From contig SFER01000077.1 of assembly GCA_004557195.1 (NCBI GenBank), positions 1 through 9,656 of the forward strand: DNA of 9,656 nt, in the 5' to 3' direction. Source of the DNA: Bacteroidales bacterium. Its GTDB lineage: Bacteria > Bacteroidota > Bacteroidia > Bacteroidales > Muribaculaceae. The notes beneath the pieces were generated by a model. That model was not told the origin of the DNA. It saw only the letters and a list, made by a program, of their open reading frames with translations, and searched no databases. A program made the translations under genes and the position numbers. Within the stretch, counting starts at the first letter, position 1. Each line of letters starts with the position of its first letter. Positions 1 to 7,444 of this stretch are shown here, in pieces.

Positions 1-1
1 G

Positions 2-1354
2 ACCATTAAATATACTATTTTGCCGGAAGATGCAACCATCAAGTCTGCGGAATGGATTATTAGCGATGATACTATTTTGCAATACAAAATCAATTCGGAC
101 GGAACAATTTCTATAGAAGGCAAAAGTGTAGGTACAGCAACAGTTACGGCTCGAACTACTGATGGCTCTAACCTTGAAGCGACTTGCAACGTCACAGTTA
201 AACCTTATATAGCGACATCAATCACACTTAACTTAACGAAACTGAACTTATTTGAGAAGACCGAAACTGCGACTCTTAAATATACCATTTTGCCTGAAGA
301 TATTAGTGTCAAGACCGCAGAATGGGTAATAAGTGACGAATCTGTTATACAATATAAAAAGAATTCCGATGGTTCTCTCTTGATTGGTGGCAAGAGCGCG
401 GGGACAGCGACCATCACTGCCCGCACCACCGACGGCAGCAACCTTGAGGCTACCTGCGTGGTTACCGTTAACCCGGTGGCTGCAAATGTGAACCAACTCA
501 AGCCGGGCACCAACAAGGTGAATTTCGGATTGCAGGGCGTGAAGATGCACGGTGGCGTGCTTTATGCCTGCACCACTGCCGAATCGGTCAACAAGAGCAA
601 CCCGACATTGCACGGCAATGCCCCCGATAATATGGATACTTACGAGGACCGCAACTTTGACGAATTCGACCAGCGCGACTGGGTGGCTATCAGAGGCTTG
701 GAAGGCGATTTTGAGGGCAAGGAATTGAGTAATCCGTTTGTGGCTCAATTTGCCGACGGTGTTCTCACCCCGAGCGGGACAATCACCACCACAGCCGCCA
801 CCAAAGCCTACAACCTCAACACATTCCGCGCTGAAAATATCCTCCACGGCGGCTACAGCAACTATGCCGAGAGCGATTACAAACCATATTATGTGCCCGC
901 AAGAGTGAACGAAGTGGCAAATTTCATGGGTCTCATCGAGACTGTTGGCGGAGTGAAATACCTCTACTCCAAAAACGCCAACGGTCGCAAAGATGGCGAG
1001 GGCATCAAGATTGAAGGCAACATCGCCGACAACTCAGAGTCATATAGCCTCATGGAAGGCATCCTCGTAGCCGACGCATCGACCCAGGCAGGGGTGAAAA
1101 TCATCATGCTCCAAGACCTCGGAGAGGCAACAGGCGTTGAGGGTGTTGACACCGCCGCCGCGCGCATCTACACCGCCAATGGCAACATCATCATAGCAGC
1201 CACAGAGGATGGCGAAGCCGCAATATATGACTTCACCGGCCGCCTCATCAAGAGCGTGCCCGTCGCATCGGGCAACAGCACCGCAGTACCCGTACCCCCC
1301 GGCTATTACATAGTAAAAACCGGAACAAAAACCCAATCGGTAATTGTGAAATAA
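2..1354 (+). CDS. Partial surface/secreted protein with BIG2-like Ig repeats and C-terminal sorting-like domain (5' end outside window)
   Basis: The frame is open from base 2, and residues before the first in-frame TTG (base 20) already match the repeat, so the gene starts upstream; 450 residues are visible. Residues 1 to about 66 are the end of one BIG2-type Ig-like repeat and about 67-156 a full second one, each with the signature KYTILPED, AEWxISD and TARTTDGSNLEATC. Residues 160-380 are a domain I cannot assign, rich in aromatic and acidic residues (for example DQRDWVAIRGL and SNPFVAQFADG). Residues 380-450 resemble the Ig-like C-terminal domains of Bacteroidota secreted proteins: a RIYTANGNIIIAA strand, AIYDFTGRLIKS, then VPPGYYIVKTG and a final SVIVK. 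In type IX secretion cargo such domains direct export and surface attachment; whether this host has that system cannot be seen here. Likely an adhesin-like or surface-displayed protein of unknown ligand. Base composition changes sharply near base 380. An intrinsic terminator follows. Confidence 0.85.
   Translation, partial: TIKYTILPEDATIKSAEWIISDDTILQYKINSDGTISIEGKSVGTATVTARTTDGSNLEATCNVTVKPYIATSITLNLTKLNLFEKTETATLKYTILPEDISVKTAEWVISDESVIQYKKNSDGSLLIGGKSAGTATITARTTDGSNLEATCVVTVNPVAANVNQLKPGTNKVNFGLQGVKMHGGVLYACTTAESVNKSNPTLHGNAPDNMDTYEDRNFDEFDQRDWVAIRGLEGDFEGKELSNPFVAQFADGVLTPSGTITTTAATKAYNLNTFRAENILHGGYSNYAESDYKPYYVPARVNEVANFMGLIETVGGVKYLYSKNANGRKDGEGIKIEGNIADNSESYSLMEGILVADASTQAGVKIIMLQDLGEATGVEGVDTAAARIYTANGNIIIAATEDGEAAIYDFTGRLIKSVPVASGNSTAVPVPPGYYIVKTGTKTQSVIVK
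11..480 (+). repeat. Tandem 270-bp (90-residue) BIG2-like repeat, about 1.75 copies visible
   Basis: The coding sequence for KYTILPED begins at base 8 and recurs 270 bp later at base 278. Over 68 aligned residues I count 49 identities (about 72%), most differences being conservative. The DNA is much less alike: in the shared TARTTDGSNLEATC stretch (14 residues), 10 codons differ synonymously. The copies are therefore not a recent duplication, or they have been recoded by recombination with different donors. More copies probably lie upstream of the window. Confidence 0.85.
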
Positions 1355-1379
1355 CCTCTCCACAGTGAATATTCTCGGT

Positions 1380-1411
1380 GCCCTGCCCCCTCGCGGAGCA
1401 GGGCTCTTTTT
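1380..1411 (+). terminator. Intrinsic terminator of the surface protein gene
   Basis: GCCCTGC (1380-1386) pairs perfectly with GCAGGGC (1398-1404) around an 11-nt loop, followed by TCTTTTT (1405-1411). It lies 26 bp after the stop codon, so it should end the upstream transcript and insulate the next operon. Confidence 0.85.
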
Positions 1412-1475
1412 GTGCATTTATTCCCGTATAAAGCCCTCTCTCGCAAATAAAAAATGTGAAAAGGGGATAATTCTC

Positions 1476-1506
1476 TTTGTTTCTCAATCCTTTTGCCTTA
1501 ATTTTG
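1476..1506 (+). promoter_or_regulatory. Bacteroidota-type promoter for the TPR/barrel/DUF4831 operon
   Basis: TTTG at 1476-1479 (-33 element), a 19-bp spacer, then TAATTTTG at 1499-1506, an exact match to the TAnnTTTG -7 element used by the Bacteroidota primary sigma factor. Transcription should start about 1511-1513, giving a leader of about 65 nt. This is the only good promoter I see before the three-gene operon. Confidence 0.75.
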
Positions 1507-1521
1507 CATTATGATTATAAT

Positions 1522-1561
1522 GCGGATAATGTGCGCCTGCTTCAAGGCGCGACACATCCGC
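1522..1561 (+). promoter_or_regulatory. Imperfect hairpin in the 5' leader of the TPR operon
   Basis: The arms are 1522-1537 and 1546-1561. GCGGAT (1522-1527) pairs with ATCCGC (1556-1561) and GCGCC (1533-1537) with GGCGC (1546-1550); the loop is 8 nt. An alternative register pairs ATGT (1529-1532) with ACAT (1554-1557), flanked by bulges. It lies inside the predicted leader and ends 16 nt before the start codon. No T-tract follows, so it is not a normal terminator; it could stabilise the mRNA or influence initiation. The function is not known. Confidence 0.5.
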
Positions 1562-1577
1562 CGATATTAAGGAACAA

Positions 1578-4574
1578 ATGAAACTAAGGAAGATATTTTT
1601 CTCTCTTGCCTGTGTCGCCGCACTCGGCGTGCCTGCGGCGAATGGCGATATCCTCGCCCCCGGTGATTGTGGAGCAATGTCGAGGACCATTTCTCTCTAT
1701 GAGGCAGGCGATTATGCCGGAGCACTCGACCAACTGCGCGGGATTGACAACCGCGAATCGGAGGATGCGATTTTCTACACAGCTATGTGCAAATACCATC
1801 TCGGCGGCTGCGATGCCATCGACGCACTCAACTCTTACATCAATCGTTTCCCCGCCGGGAAGTACACCACCGAGGCTGTTTACAACATCGGCAATGCCTA
1901 TTTCTACGCGGGAAAATATGGCGAGGCTCTCACAAATTATGAATCCGTTCGTCGGGATGCCTTCGATAGCGAAAATGCAGCCGACCTGAATTTAAGGCTC
2001 GGCTATTCCTATATGCGGCTTGCAAGATTCGACGAGGCTCGCGCCTGCATCGACAAGATAGCCGGAGTGAAACGCTATGCCACCGCCTCGACATTCTATT
2101 ACGGCTACCTCCACTATGTGGCGGGAGAATATGACAGCGCGCTCGACTGTTTCCGAGGCGTGAAGGGCGATGATTTGCTCGAATACAACTCGCAATACTA
2201 TATCGCCCAAATCATGTATCACCGCAGCGATTACGATGGTGTGATTTCACTCGGGAAGCGGCTCCTCTCGGCAAACAAGCAGAGCGAATTTCGCCACGAA
2301 TTGCTACGCATTGTGGGCGAAAGCCTCTATAACACCGGTGCTGCCGACGAGGCGCACACATATCTTGCCGACTATCTCGGCGAGTGTGCGAAATGCGACA
2401 TTACCCCCATGCGCTCGGCTCGCTACATCCTTGGTGTGATAGATTACGACAATCTCCGCATCGACGATGCCATCGAGAACCTACGCCACGCCACCGCCGG
2501 CGACGATGCCATGGCGCAAAGTGCATATCTCTATCTCGGCGAATGTTATGTGGCAAAAGCCGACCACAGCAGCGCGTCGATGGCTTTTGAGCGAGCGATG
2601 AAAATGCCTCACGATGCCGCCACGCTCGAAACCGCGTTTTTCAACTATGCCGTGGCGCAAAGTTCGGGCAGCCGCACGCCATTCAGCCGCACTGTAGATA
2701 TTTTTGAGGATTTTGTCAACCAATACCCCAATTCGCGATATGCCGCCGAAGCCGGGGAATACCTCTGCAATGCCTATATCACCGGAAACGACTATGAGCG
2801 TGCTCTCGCAAGCATCAACCGCATCGCAAAGCCGTCGCCCGATATCCTCCGCGCCAAGCAGTATGTGCTCTACAACCTTGCCGCGTCGAGATTCTCCAAT
2901 GGCGACATCTCCTCTGCCACCGCACAAATTTTAGAGGCTGTCAATCTTGGCGACCGCGGCAACGGCATCCTCGCACAATGCTATCTCGTGCTCGGAAACT
3001 GCCGCTACGCGCAAGGGAAATTTGAGGCAGCCTCGAGCGACTATCGCAAATTCCTCAACCTATCCACATCGCGCACCGACAACTATGCCCTCGGGCAATA
3101 TTCGCTCGCATATTCCCAATTCAAGCAGAAAAAATACTCCGAGGCGCGCACTTGGTTCACCAGGGCTATCTCTTCGGGCTCGCTTGGTGTCGCTATGACA
3201 GCCGACGCGCAAACCCGCATCGGAGACACATATTATTACGGCAAAGATTTTGCTTCGGCGGAGACCTTCTACAGCCGCGCACGCGCCACAAGCCCCGCCA
3301 CAGCCGATTATGCCATGTTCCAACAGGCTATGATGCTCGGATTGCAGAAAAAACACGCTGCCAAGATTGAGTTGCTCGACAAGTTGCTCGCCGACTTCCC
3401 CTCGTCGGCGATAGCACCAAACGCCATGCTCGAAAAAGCACAGGCTCAAATATCAGCCGGCAATAACGATGGCGCAGCCACCACATTCCGCCGTCTCGTG
3501 AGCCGCTATCCCTCTGCTCCCGAGGCTCGAAAGGGGTTGCTCCAACTCGCCATCACCTATAAAAATATGGGCGATGAGAAAAACGCCATCGCCACCTATA
3601 AAAAAGTGGTGTCCTCCTATCCCGCAAGCGAGGAGGCTTCGCTCGCAGTGGAAGACATGAAGGTAATATATTCCGAAAACGGAAATATCGATGACCTCCA
3701 GGCGTTCCTCGCCTCCACCCCCAACGCTCCGCGCCTCGACATCTCCGAGGTGGACAAACTCACATTCTATGCCGCCGAGAAAGCGTTCCTCGAAAACAAT
3801 GCCGGCACCGGCAAAATCGAGGAATACCTCAAGCGGTTCCCCGATGGCGCCTACGCCCTGCAGGCACGGTTCTACATAGCCAAGCAGCATTATGCCGATG
3901 CGCAATACGACACCGCCCTCGCACAACTCAATGAGGTGCTCGCCGCAGGTGCCGATGCCTCGTTTGCCGAGGACGCGCTCGCAATGAAAGCCGACATTCT
4001 CATGCGTCAAGGCCACGCCACCAACGCCATGCTCACCTATCAAGAACTCGCCAAGCGCGCCACCACTGCCGACAACCGCCTTGCCGCACAACTCGGCATC
4101 CTCCGCGCCGCCAACGACCTTGCCCGCTATCCCGAGGTGATTGCCGCTGCAGGTGAGGTGCTCGCCAACAGCACCGCTTCGGCAGACGAGGAGATGGAAG
4201 CGCGTTTCCTCCGTGCCAACGCACTGCGCAACACCGGCAAAGGGAGTGCCGCCGTTGAGGACTGGAGCAAACTCGCTGCCGACCCGCAATCACTCTATGG
4301 CGCAAAATCGGCTTTCTATCTTGCCGAATACTATTTCGACAACGACAAAATGAGCAAGGCTGAGAAAACCCTCAACGCATTTATCGACGAGGGCACCCCT
4401 CACAATTATTGGCTCGCTCGGGCATTTATTCTCCTCTCGGACATCTACGCCAAGAAAGGCGACAATTTTGCCGCACGCGAATATCTCGAAAGCCTCAAGT
4501 CCAACTATCCGGGGAAAGAGCCCGACATCTTTGAAATGATTGAACAACGTCTCAGAAAACTCAATAAAAAATGA
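1578..4574 (+). CDS. Large exported tetratricopeptide-repeat protein
   Basis: The 998-residue product begins with a signal peptide (KLRK, then a hydrophobic stretch to about residue 19, cleavage probably in VPAANG at 18-23), placing it in the periplasm. The rest is almost wholly helical repeats: at least 19 segments of the G-x-Y-x-G-x-Y-x-x-A type, for example at 40-50, 102-118, 141-154, 175-189, 396-410, 510-523, 548-561, 657-671, 766-781 and 953-966. Many are followed by the [RY][FY]P-x-S/G-x-Y/A turn (90-95, 382-388, 643-650, 680-687, 753-760, 976-978) typical of periplasmic TPRs such as BamD and CpoB/YbgF. No enzymatic domain is visible, so a scaffold or partner-binding role is inferred. 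The start at 1578 is supported by the signal peptide; AAGGA at 1569-1573 is a weak, close ribosome-binding site. The stop overlaps the start of the barrel gene, so the two are probably translationally coupled and partners. Confidence 0.88.
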   Translation: MKLRKIFFSLACVAALGVPAANGDILAPGDCGAMSRTISLYEAGDYAGALDQLRGIDNRESEDAIFYTAMCKYHLGGCDAIDALNSYINRFPAGKYTTEAVYNIGNAYFYAGKYGEALTNYESVRRDAFDSENAADLNLRLGYSYMRLARFDEARACIDKIAGVKRYATASTFYYGYLHYVAGEYDSALDCFRGVKGDDLLEYNSQYYIAQIMYHRSDYDGVISLGKRLLSANKQSEFRHELLRIVGESLYNTGAADEAHTYLADYLGECAKCDITPMRSARYILGVIDYDNLRIDDAIENLRHATAGDDAMAQSAYLYLGECYVAKADHSSASMAFERAMKMPHDAATLETAFFNYAVAQSSGSRTPFSRTVDIFEDFVNQYPNSRYAAEAGEYLCNAYITGNDYERALASINRIAKPSPDILRAKQYVLYNLAASRFSNGDISSATAQILEAVNLGDRGNGILAQCYLVLGNCRYAQGKFEAASSDYRKFLNLSTSRTDNYALGQYSLAYSQFKQKKYSEARTWFTRAISSGSLGVAMTADAQTRIGDTYYYGKDFASAETFYSRARATSPATADYAMFQQAMMLGLQKKHAAKIELLDKLLADFPSSAIAPNAMLEKAQAQISAGNNDGAATTFRRLVSRYPSAPEARKGLLQLAITYKNMGDEKNAIATYKKVVSSYPASEEASLAVEDMKVIYSENGNIDDLQAFLASTPNAPRLDISEVDKLTFYAAEKAFLENNAGTGKIEEYLKRFPDGAYALQARFYIAKQHYADAQYDTALAQLNEVLAAGADASFAEDALAMKADILMRQGHATNAMLTYQELAKRATTADNRLAAQLGILRAANDLARYPEVIAAAGEVLANSTASADEEMEARFLRANALRNTGKGSAAVEDWSKLAADPQSLYGAKSAFYLAEYYFDNDKMSKAEKTLNAFIDEGTPHNYWLARAFILLSDIYAKKGDNFAAREYLESLKSNYPGKEPDIFEMIEQRLRKLNKK
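4571..4574 (+). promoter_or_regulatory. ATGA stop/start overlap (translational coupling)
   Basis: The barrel gene's ATG (4571-4573) shares bases with the TGA stop of the TPR gene (4572-4574). There is no Shine-Dalgarno sequence in the A-rich stretch before it. Termination-reinitiation would make barrel synthesis depend on TPR translation and keep the two in fixed ratio. Confidence 0.7.
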
Positions 4575-6319
4575 TGAATAATCTCAAACTTATAATATCA
4601 CTCGTGGCAGCACTGCTCCTGCCTGCCACCGCGCTTGCTCAAGACGACCTCACCAAGGAGATTGTCGTCGATAAAGACTATGTGCCGGTGGAGCAGAAGG
4701 CAGTCAAACTCAAGGCGAAGCCTGTGATGGTGAAAATTGCCCCGACTTCCAAGGAACTCTCTTATAGCGATAAAGTTTCTCCTGTGGCTACCGGCAACGG
4801 CTTGTATATTCTCAGTCCATACGGCTATAAGACCGCCCCCGATTACCTCTCCACCCGCGGCTATCTACACTATGGCGTCGGCTCTTTCCTCAACATGGCG
4901 GGCGATGCCGGCTACCGCATCATCGACAACGACAAGACTCGATTGTCTATCGCCCTCAGCCACACATCCACTTGGAGCGGAAAGCCCCTTCTGCCATCGG
5001 GCGACAAGGACTTAAAGCAGCGTTTCTACCGGGAATTGGCTCGCATCGACTTCCTTCACGCCTTCAAATCGCTCACCCTCACCGCCGACATCCATTACAA
5101 GTATGCCTATCAGAACTACCTGGCAAACATCGGGACCACCGAAGTGAAAATGCCGGAAAGTAAGGCAAACGAGATAGGATTCAATGTCATGGGAAAAAGC
5201 AATCCCGGCAGCAGCATCGATTGCCATGTGGGCTTGGGACTCAACTATTTTTCTATCAAGCAAAACAGCATCAGAGATTTCGACTCGCACGAAACACACC
5301 TCAACCTCAATGCCGGGGTGTCGAGCGACTGGGAAAACGTCAGCCGCATCGGGATTGACGCCTCTATCGACTACCTGTTTCTCGGCTTGAACAACGAGAT
5401 TGCGCTTGCCTCTTTAGCGTCGCGCTCGATTGCCATCGGCGGACACAACAGCCTGAGGAAATCTTTCGATGGCGACGGACGCGGAATCTTTGCAGTAAAC
5501 CCCTACGCCACAATACAGCAAGGCAATTTCACCGCTCGCCTCGGTGCCAAAGTGCAACTCGGCATCAAAGAGGGGGGATTCAAGGTGGCACCCGATGTGC
5601 GCTTCGATTTGCACAACACCTCTCGTTCGGTGGGGGCTTTCGTCTCGCTCAATGGTGGTCTCCGGCTCAACGATTACGCCACCCTGTTCAATGCCGACCG
5701 CTATCTGCAACCATGCGAGCAATATGTTACCACCAATACCCCTATCGATGCCCGGATAGGTCTTAACTTCGGACCATTCTCGGGCTTCAAAGCATCGCTC
5801 TGGGCTGGCTATTCCGTCACCAAAGATGCCTACGATTGGGTTATCGCATCAAACAACGAAGGCTACAATGCCTACATCTTCCACGATGTCAAGGGCTTCG
5901 GCTATGGCGCTTCGCTTTCCTATTCCTATGGCTCGATTCTCGAAGCATCGGCAGGCATTTCCGCCACAAGCAACGATGCCGACAAAGGATACTACACCGG
6001 GCTGCTCCGCTCCGATTTCGACATCGACGCGCGCATCCGATTCTCCCCGATTAAGCCGCTATCCATCACAGTCGAATACCGCGGTTTGCTCGATGTGAAT
6101 TTCTATCAATTCACTCGAAATTCAGCCGAGAATTGGTCGCTTGCGCCATATTCAAAGGAGAATGCCCACATCCTCTCGCTCGCCGCCCGCTACAAAATCA
6201 ACAATCTTGTGGCTGTGTGGGCGAGCGCCAACAACCTCCTGAACAAGGAGTATCGCCTCACCCCGGTGGTGTATGAACAAAAATTCAACGTCATGGGAGG
6301 CGTGTCGCTCTCTTTCTAA
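4571..6319 (+). CDS. Outer-membrane beta-barrel, TonB-receptor-like but without plug domain
   Basis: The 582-residue product has a clear signal peptide (hydrophobic 6-19, cleavage after ATALA at residue 23). A short N-terminal segment follows (about 24-70, with EIVVDKDYVPVEQKA and Pro-rich spacing), then alternating amphipathic strands with aromatic girdles to a C-terminal phenylalanine (GGVSLSF). The end, with NNLLNKEYRLTP before the last strand, is like that of TonB-dependent receptors. However, there is no carboxypeptidase-like domain and no plug, and 582 residues is short for a full receptor; TonB-driven uptake is therefore doubtful. I remember this type of plugless barrel, with a V-x-x-x-Y-x-P-x-x-x-x-A N-terminal motif, as recurrent in Bacteroidota, often beside TPR genes; that is memory, not a search. 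ATGA at 4571-4574 makes start and preceding stop overlap. A second ATG at 4574 is an equally possible start. Confidence 0.82.
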   Translation: MMNNLKLIISLVAALLLPATALAQDDLTKEIVVDKDYVPVEQKAVKLKAKPVMVKIAPTSKELSYSDKVSPVATGNGLYILSPYGYKTAPDYLSTRGYLHYGVGSFLNMAGDAGYRIIDNDKTRLSIALSHTSTWSGKPLLPSGDKDLKQRFYRELARIDFLHAFKSLTLTADIHYKYAYQNYLANIGTTEVKMPESKANEIGFNVMGKSNPGSSIDCHVGLGLNYFSIKQNSIRDFDSHETHLNLNAGVSSDWENVSRIGIDASIDYLFLGLNNEIALASLASRSIAIGGHNSLRKSFDGDGRGIFAVNPYATIQQGNFTARLGAKVQLGIKEGGFKVAPDVRFDLHNTSRSVGAFVSLNGGLRLNDYATLFNADRYLQPCEQYVTTNTPIDARIGLNFGPFSGFKASLWAGYSVTKDAYDWVIASNNEGYNAYIFHDVKGFGYGASLSYSYGSILEASAGISATSNDADKGYYTGLLRSDFDIDARIRFSPIKPLSITVEYRGLLDVNFYQFTRNSAENWSLAPYSKENAHILSLAARYKINNLVAVWASANNLLNKEYRLTPVVYEQKFNVMGGVSLSF

Positions 6320-6337
6320 ATCGATTAATACTAAAGA

Positions 6338-7432
6338 ATGATGAATATGATGAAAAAAATTATGGCTGCCGCTTTGGCTCTCGCGTTGATGCCTGCGGCT
6401 ACTGCGCAAAACACTACTAAACTCACTGCCGACAAGAGCAATGAATATGGGATTGTGTTCTCGCTCCCTGTTACTCATCTCAAAATCGAAATCCAAGCAC
6501 AATGCACCCAACGTATTGCCGGACCTTATTTCCAGTATGCCAAGAAATACCTCGGTGTCAGCGATGTAATCTCGGAAGACTCCCGCACTTGGGATGTTAC
6601 GGCGGTGTATGTTACCCCGTTTGGCGAACCCGACACCACTAAATATCTCATGAAGTTCAAGCCCGGCTCCAATCCGTTTGTTACACTCAACAAGCAGGGT
6701 GTTCCGCTCGCAATTAATGCCGACGTAGATACCGAAATAAGCGAAATCCCCGAGCGTGTGCTTCCGCCCGATTCAAAGCCTTCGATTCTTGCCGATGACG
6801 CCTATTTGAAATCGCTCCCCGGCGAACTCCTCGTGAGCGAATCCACCGCAAAGAAGGCCGAAATCGCTGCATCTCTCATCTACAAAATTCGCGAAAGCCG
6901 CACCAATCTCATCACCGGTGAAGCCGACCAGATGCCGCCCGATGGCGCTGCGATGAAACTCACCATGGAACACCTCGACAAGCAGGAGGAGGCGCTCACT
7001 GCGCTTTTCCTCGGCACTACAACCACCACCAATGTCATCAAATCGGTAGAGTACCGCCCCGGCAAGGATGTCTCCAACGAGGTGATTGCACGCATCTCCA
7101 ATCTCAATGGTATTGTGGATAAAACCGACCTGAGCGGTGCTCCGCTCTATCTCTCACTGCGTGTTGTGGAGCGCGCCACTCTTCCGGTGAACGAAAAAGG
7201 CGAAACCAAGAAGTTGCCCAAAGACGCTGTGGTATATAACATCCCCGGCAAGGCTCAGGTGGTGATAAAATTCAGGGGAAACACCATGTTTAACGACAAG
7301 TTTGAAATGTCGCAATATGGCGTTACTTTTGGCGCCGACCCTGCTCTGTTCTCCGATAAGAAAGCGCCTTGCTATCTCATCTACCGCCCGGAAACAGGCT
7401 CGGTGCTCGAACTCCGTTCGCTCACCGAGTAG
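6338..7432 (+). CDS. DUF4831-family exported protein
   Basis: The 364-residue product has a signal peptide (MKKIMAAALALAL, cleavage after ATA at residue 23). The mature start fits the DUF4831 family of Bacteroidota: NEYGIVFSLPVTHLKIE, then AGPYFQYAKKYLGVSDVI, then a strand-rich body. Its end has the family-like Q-Y-G-V ... ALF ... IYRPETGSVLEL pattern. DUF4831 has no established function; I see no catalytic motif, lipobox or membrane segment, so a soluble or envelope-associated periplasmic role is likely. It lies 18 bp after the barrel gene with no promoter or terminator between, so it is the third gene of the operon. The start is ambiguous: in-frame ATGs occur at 6338, 6341, 6347 and 6350; the last gives the cleanest signal peptide (MKKIM). 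The 3' end of the gene encodes a strong hairpin (7399-7429) shared with the convergent lactonase transcript. Confidence 0.85.
   Translation: MMNMMKKIMAAALALALMPAATAQNTTKLTADKSNEYGIVFSLPVTHLKIEIQAQCTQRIAGPYFQYAKKYLGVSDVISEDSRTWDVTAVYVTPFGEPDTTKYLMKFKPGSNPFVTLNKQGVPLAINADVDTEISEIPERVLPPDSKPSILADDAYLKSLPGELLVSESTAKKAEIAASLIYKIRESRTNLITGEADQMPPDGAAMKLTMEHLDKQEEALTALFLGTTTTTNVIKSVEYRPGKDVSNEVIARISNLNGIVDKTDLSGAPLYLSLRVVERATLPVNEKGETKKLPKDAVVYNIPGKAQVVIKFRGNTMFNDKFEMSQYGVTFGADPALFSDKKAPCYLIYRPETGSVLELRSLTE
7399..7429. terminator. Hairpin at the convergent junction, candidate two-way terminator
   Basis: CTCGGTG (7399-7405) pairs with CACCGAG (7423-7429). After a 2x2 mismatch, CGAAC (7408-7412) pairs with GTTCG (7416-7420) around a TCC loop: 12 Watson-Crick pairs in all. 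It lies in the last codons of the DUF4831 gene and 15 nt beyond the lactonase stop on the other strand, where a terminator for either gene is expected. Neither side has a proper T-tract, so it may act as an RNA 3'-end stabiliser or need another factor. Confidence 0.45.
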
Positions 7433-7444
7433 CACATTTCCACG

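Noticed and set aside
20..22. TTG as the true start of the first gene
   Set aside because: The six codons before it continue the BIG2 repeat homology (TIKYTI), so the gene is merely cut by the window edge.
1516..1521. TATAAT, an E. coli-like -10 box upstream of the TPR gene
   Set aside because: Bacteroidota primary sigma does not use this hexamer, and an exact TAnnTTTG with a correctly spaced TTTG lies just upstream.
1578..1640. Lipoprotein signal at Cys12 of the TPR protein
   Set aside because: The residues before it (SLA) and the very short hydrophobic stretch do not make a good lipobox; an ordinary signal peptide ending near residue 21 fits better.
3453..4289. 278-codon open frame on the minus strand inside the TPR gene
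   Set aside because: It is antisense to a clearly coding repeat protein, has biased Gly/Cys/His composition, no recognisable domain and no start signals; it is a by-product of codon bias.
4571..6319. Full TonB-dependent receptor for nutrient uptake
   Set aside because: No plug, no carboxypeptidase-like domain, short length and no SusD-like partner beside it.
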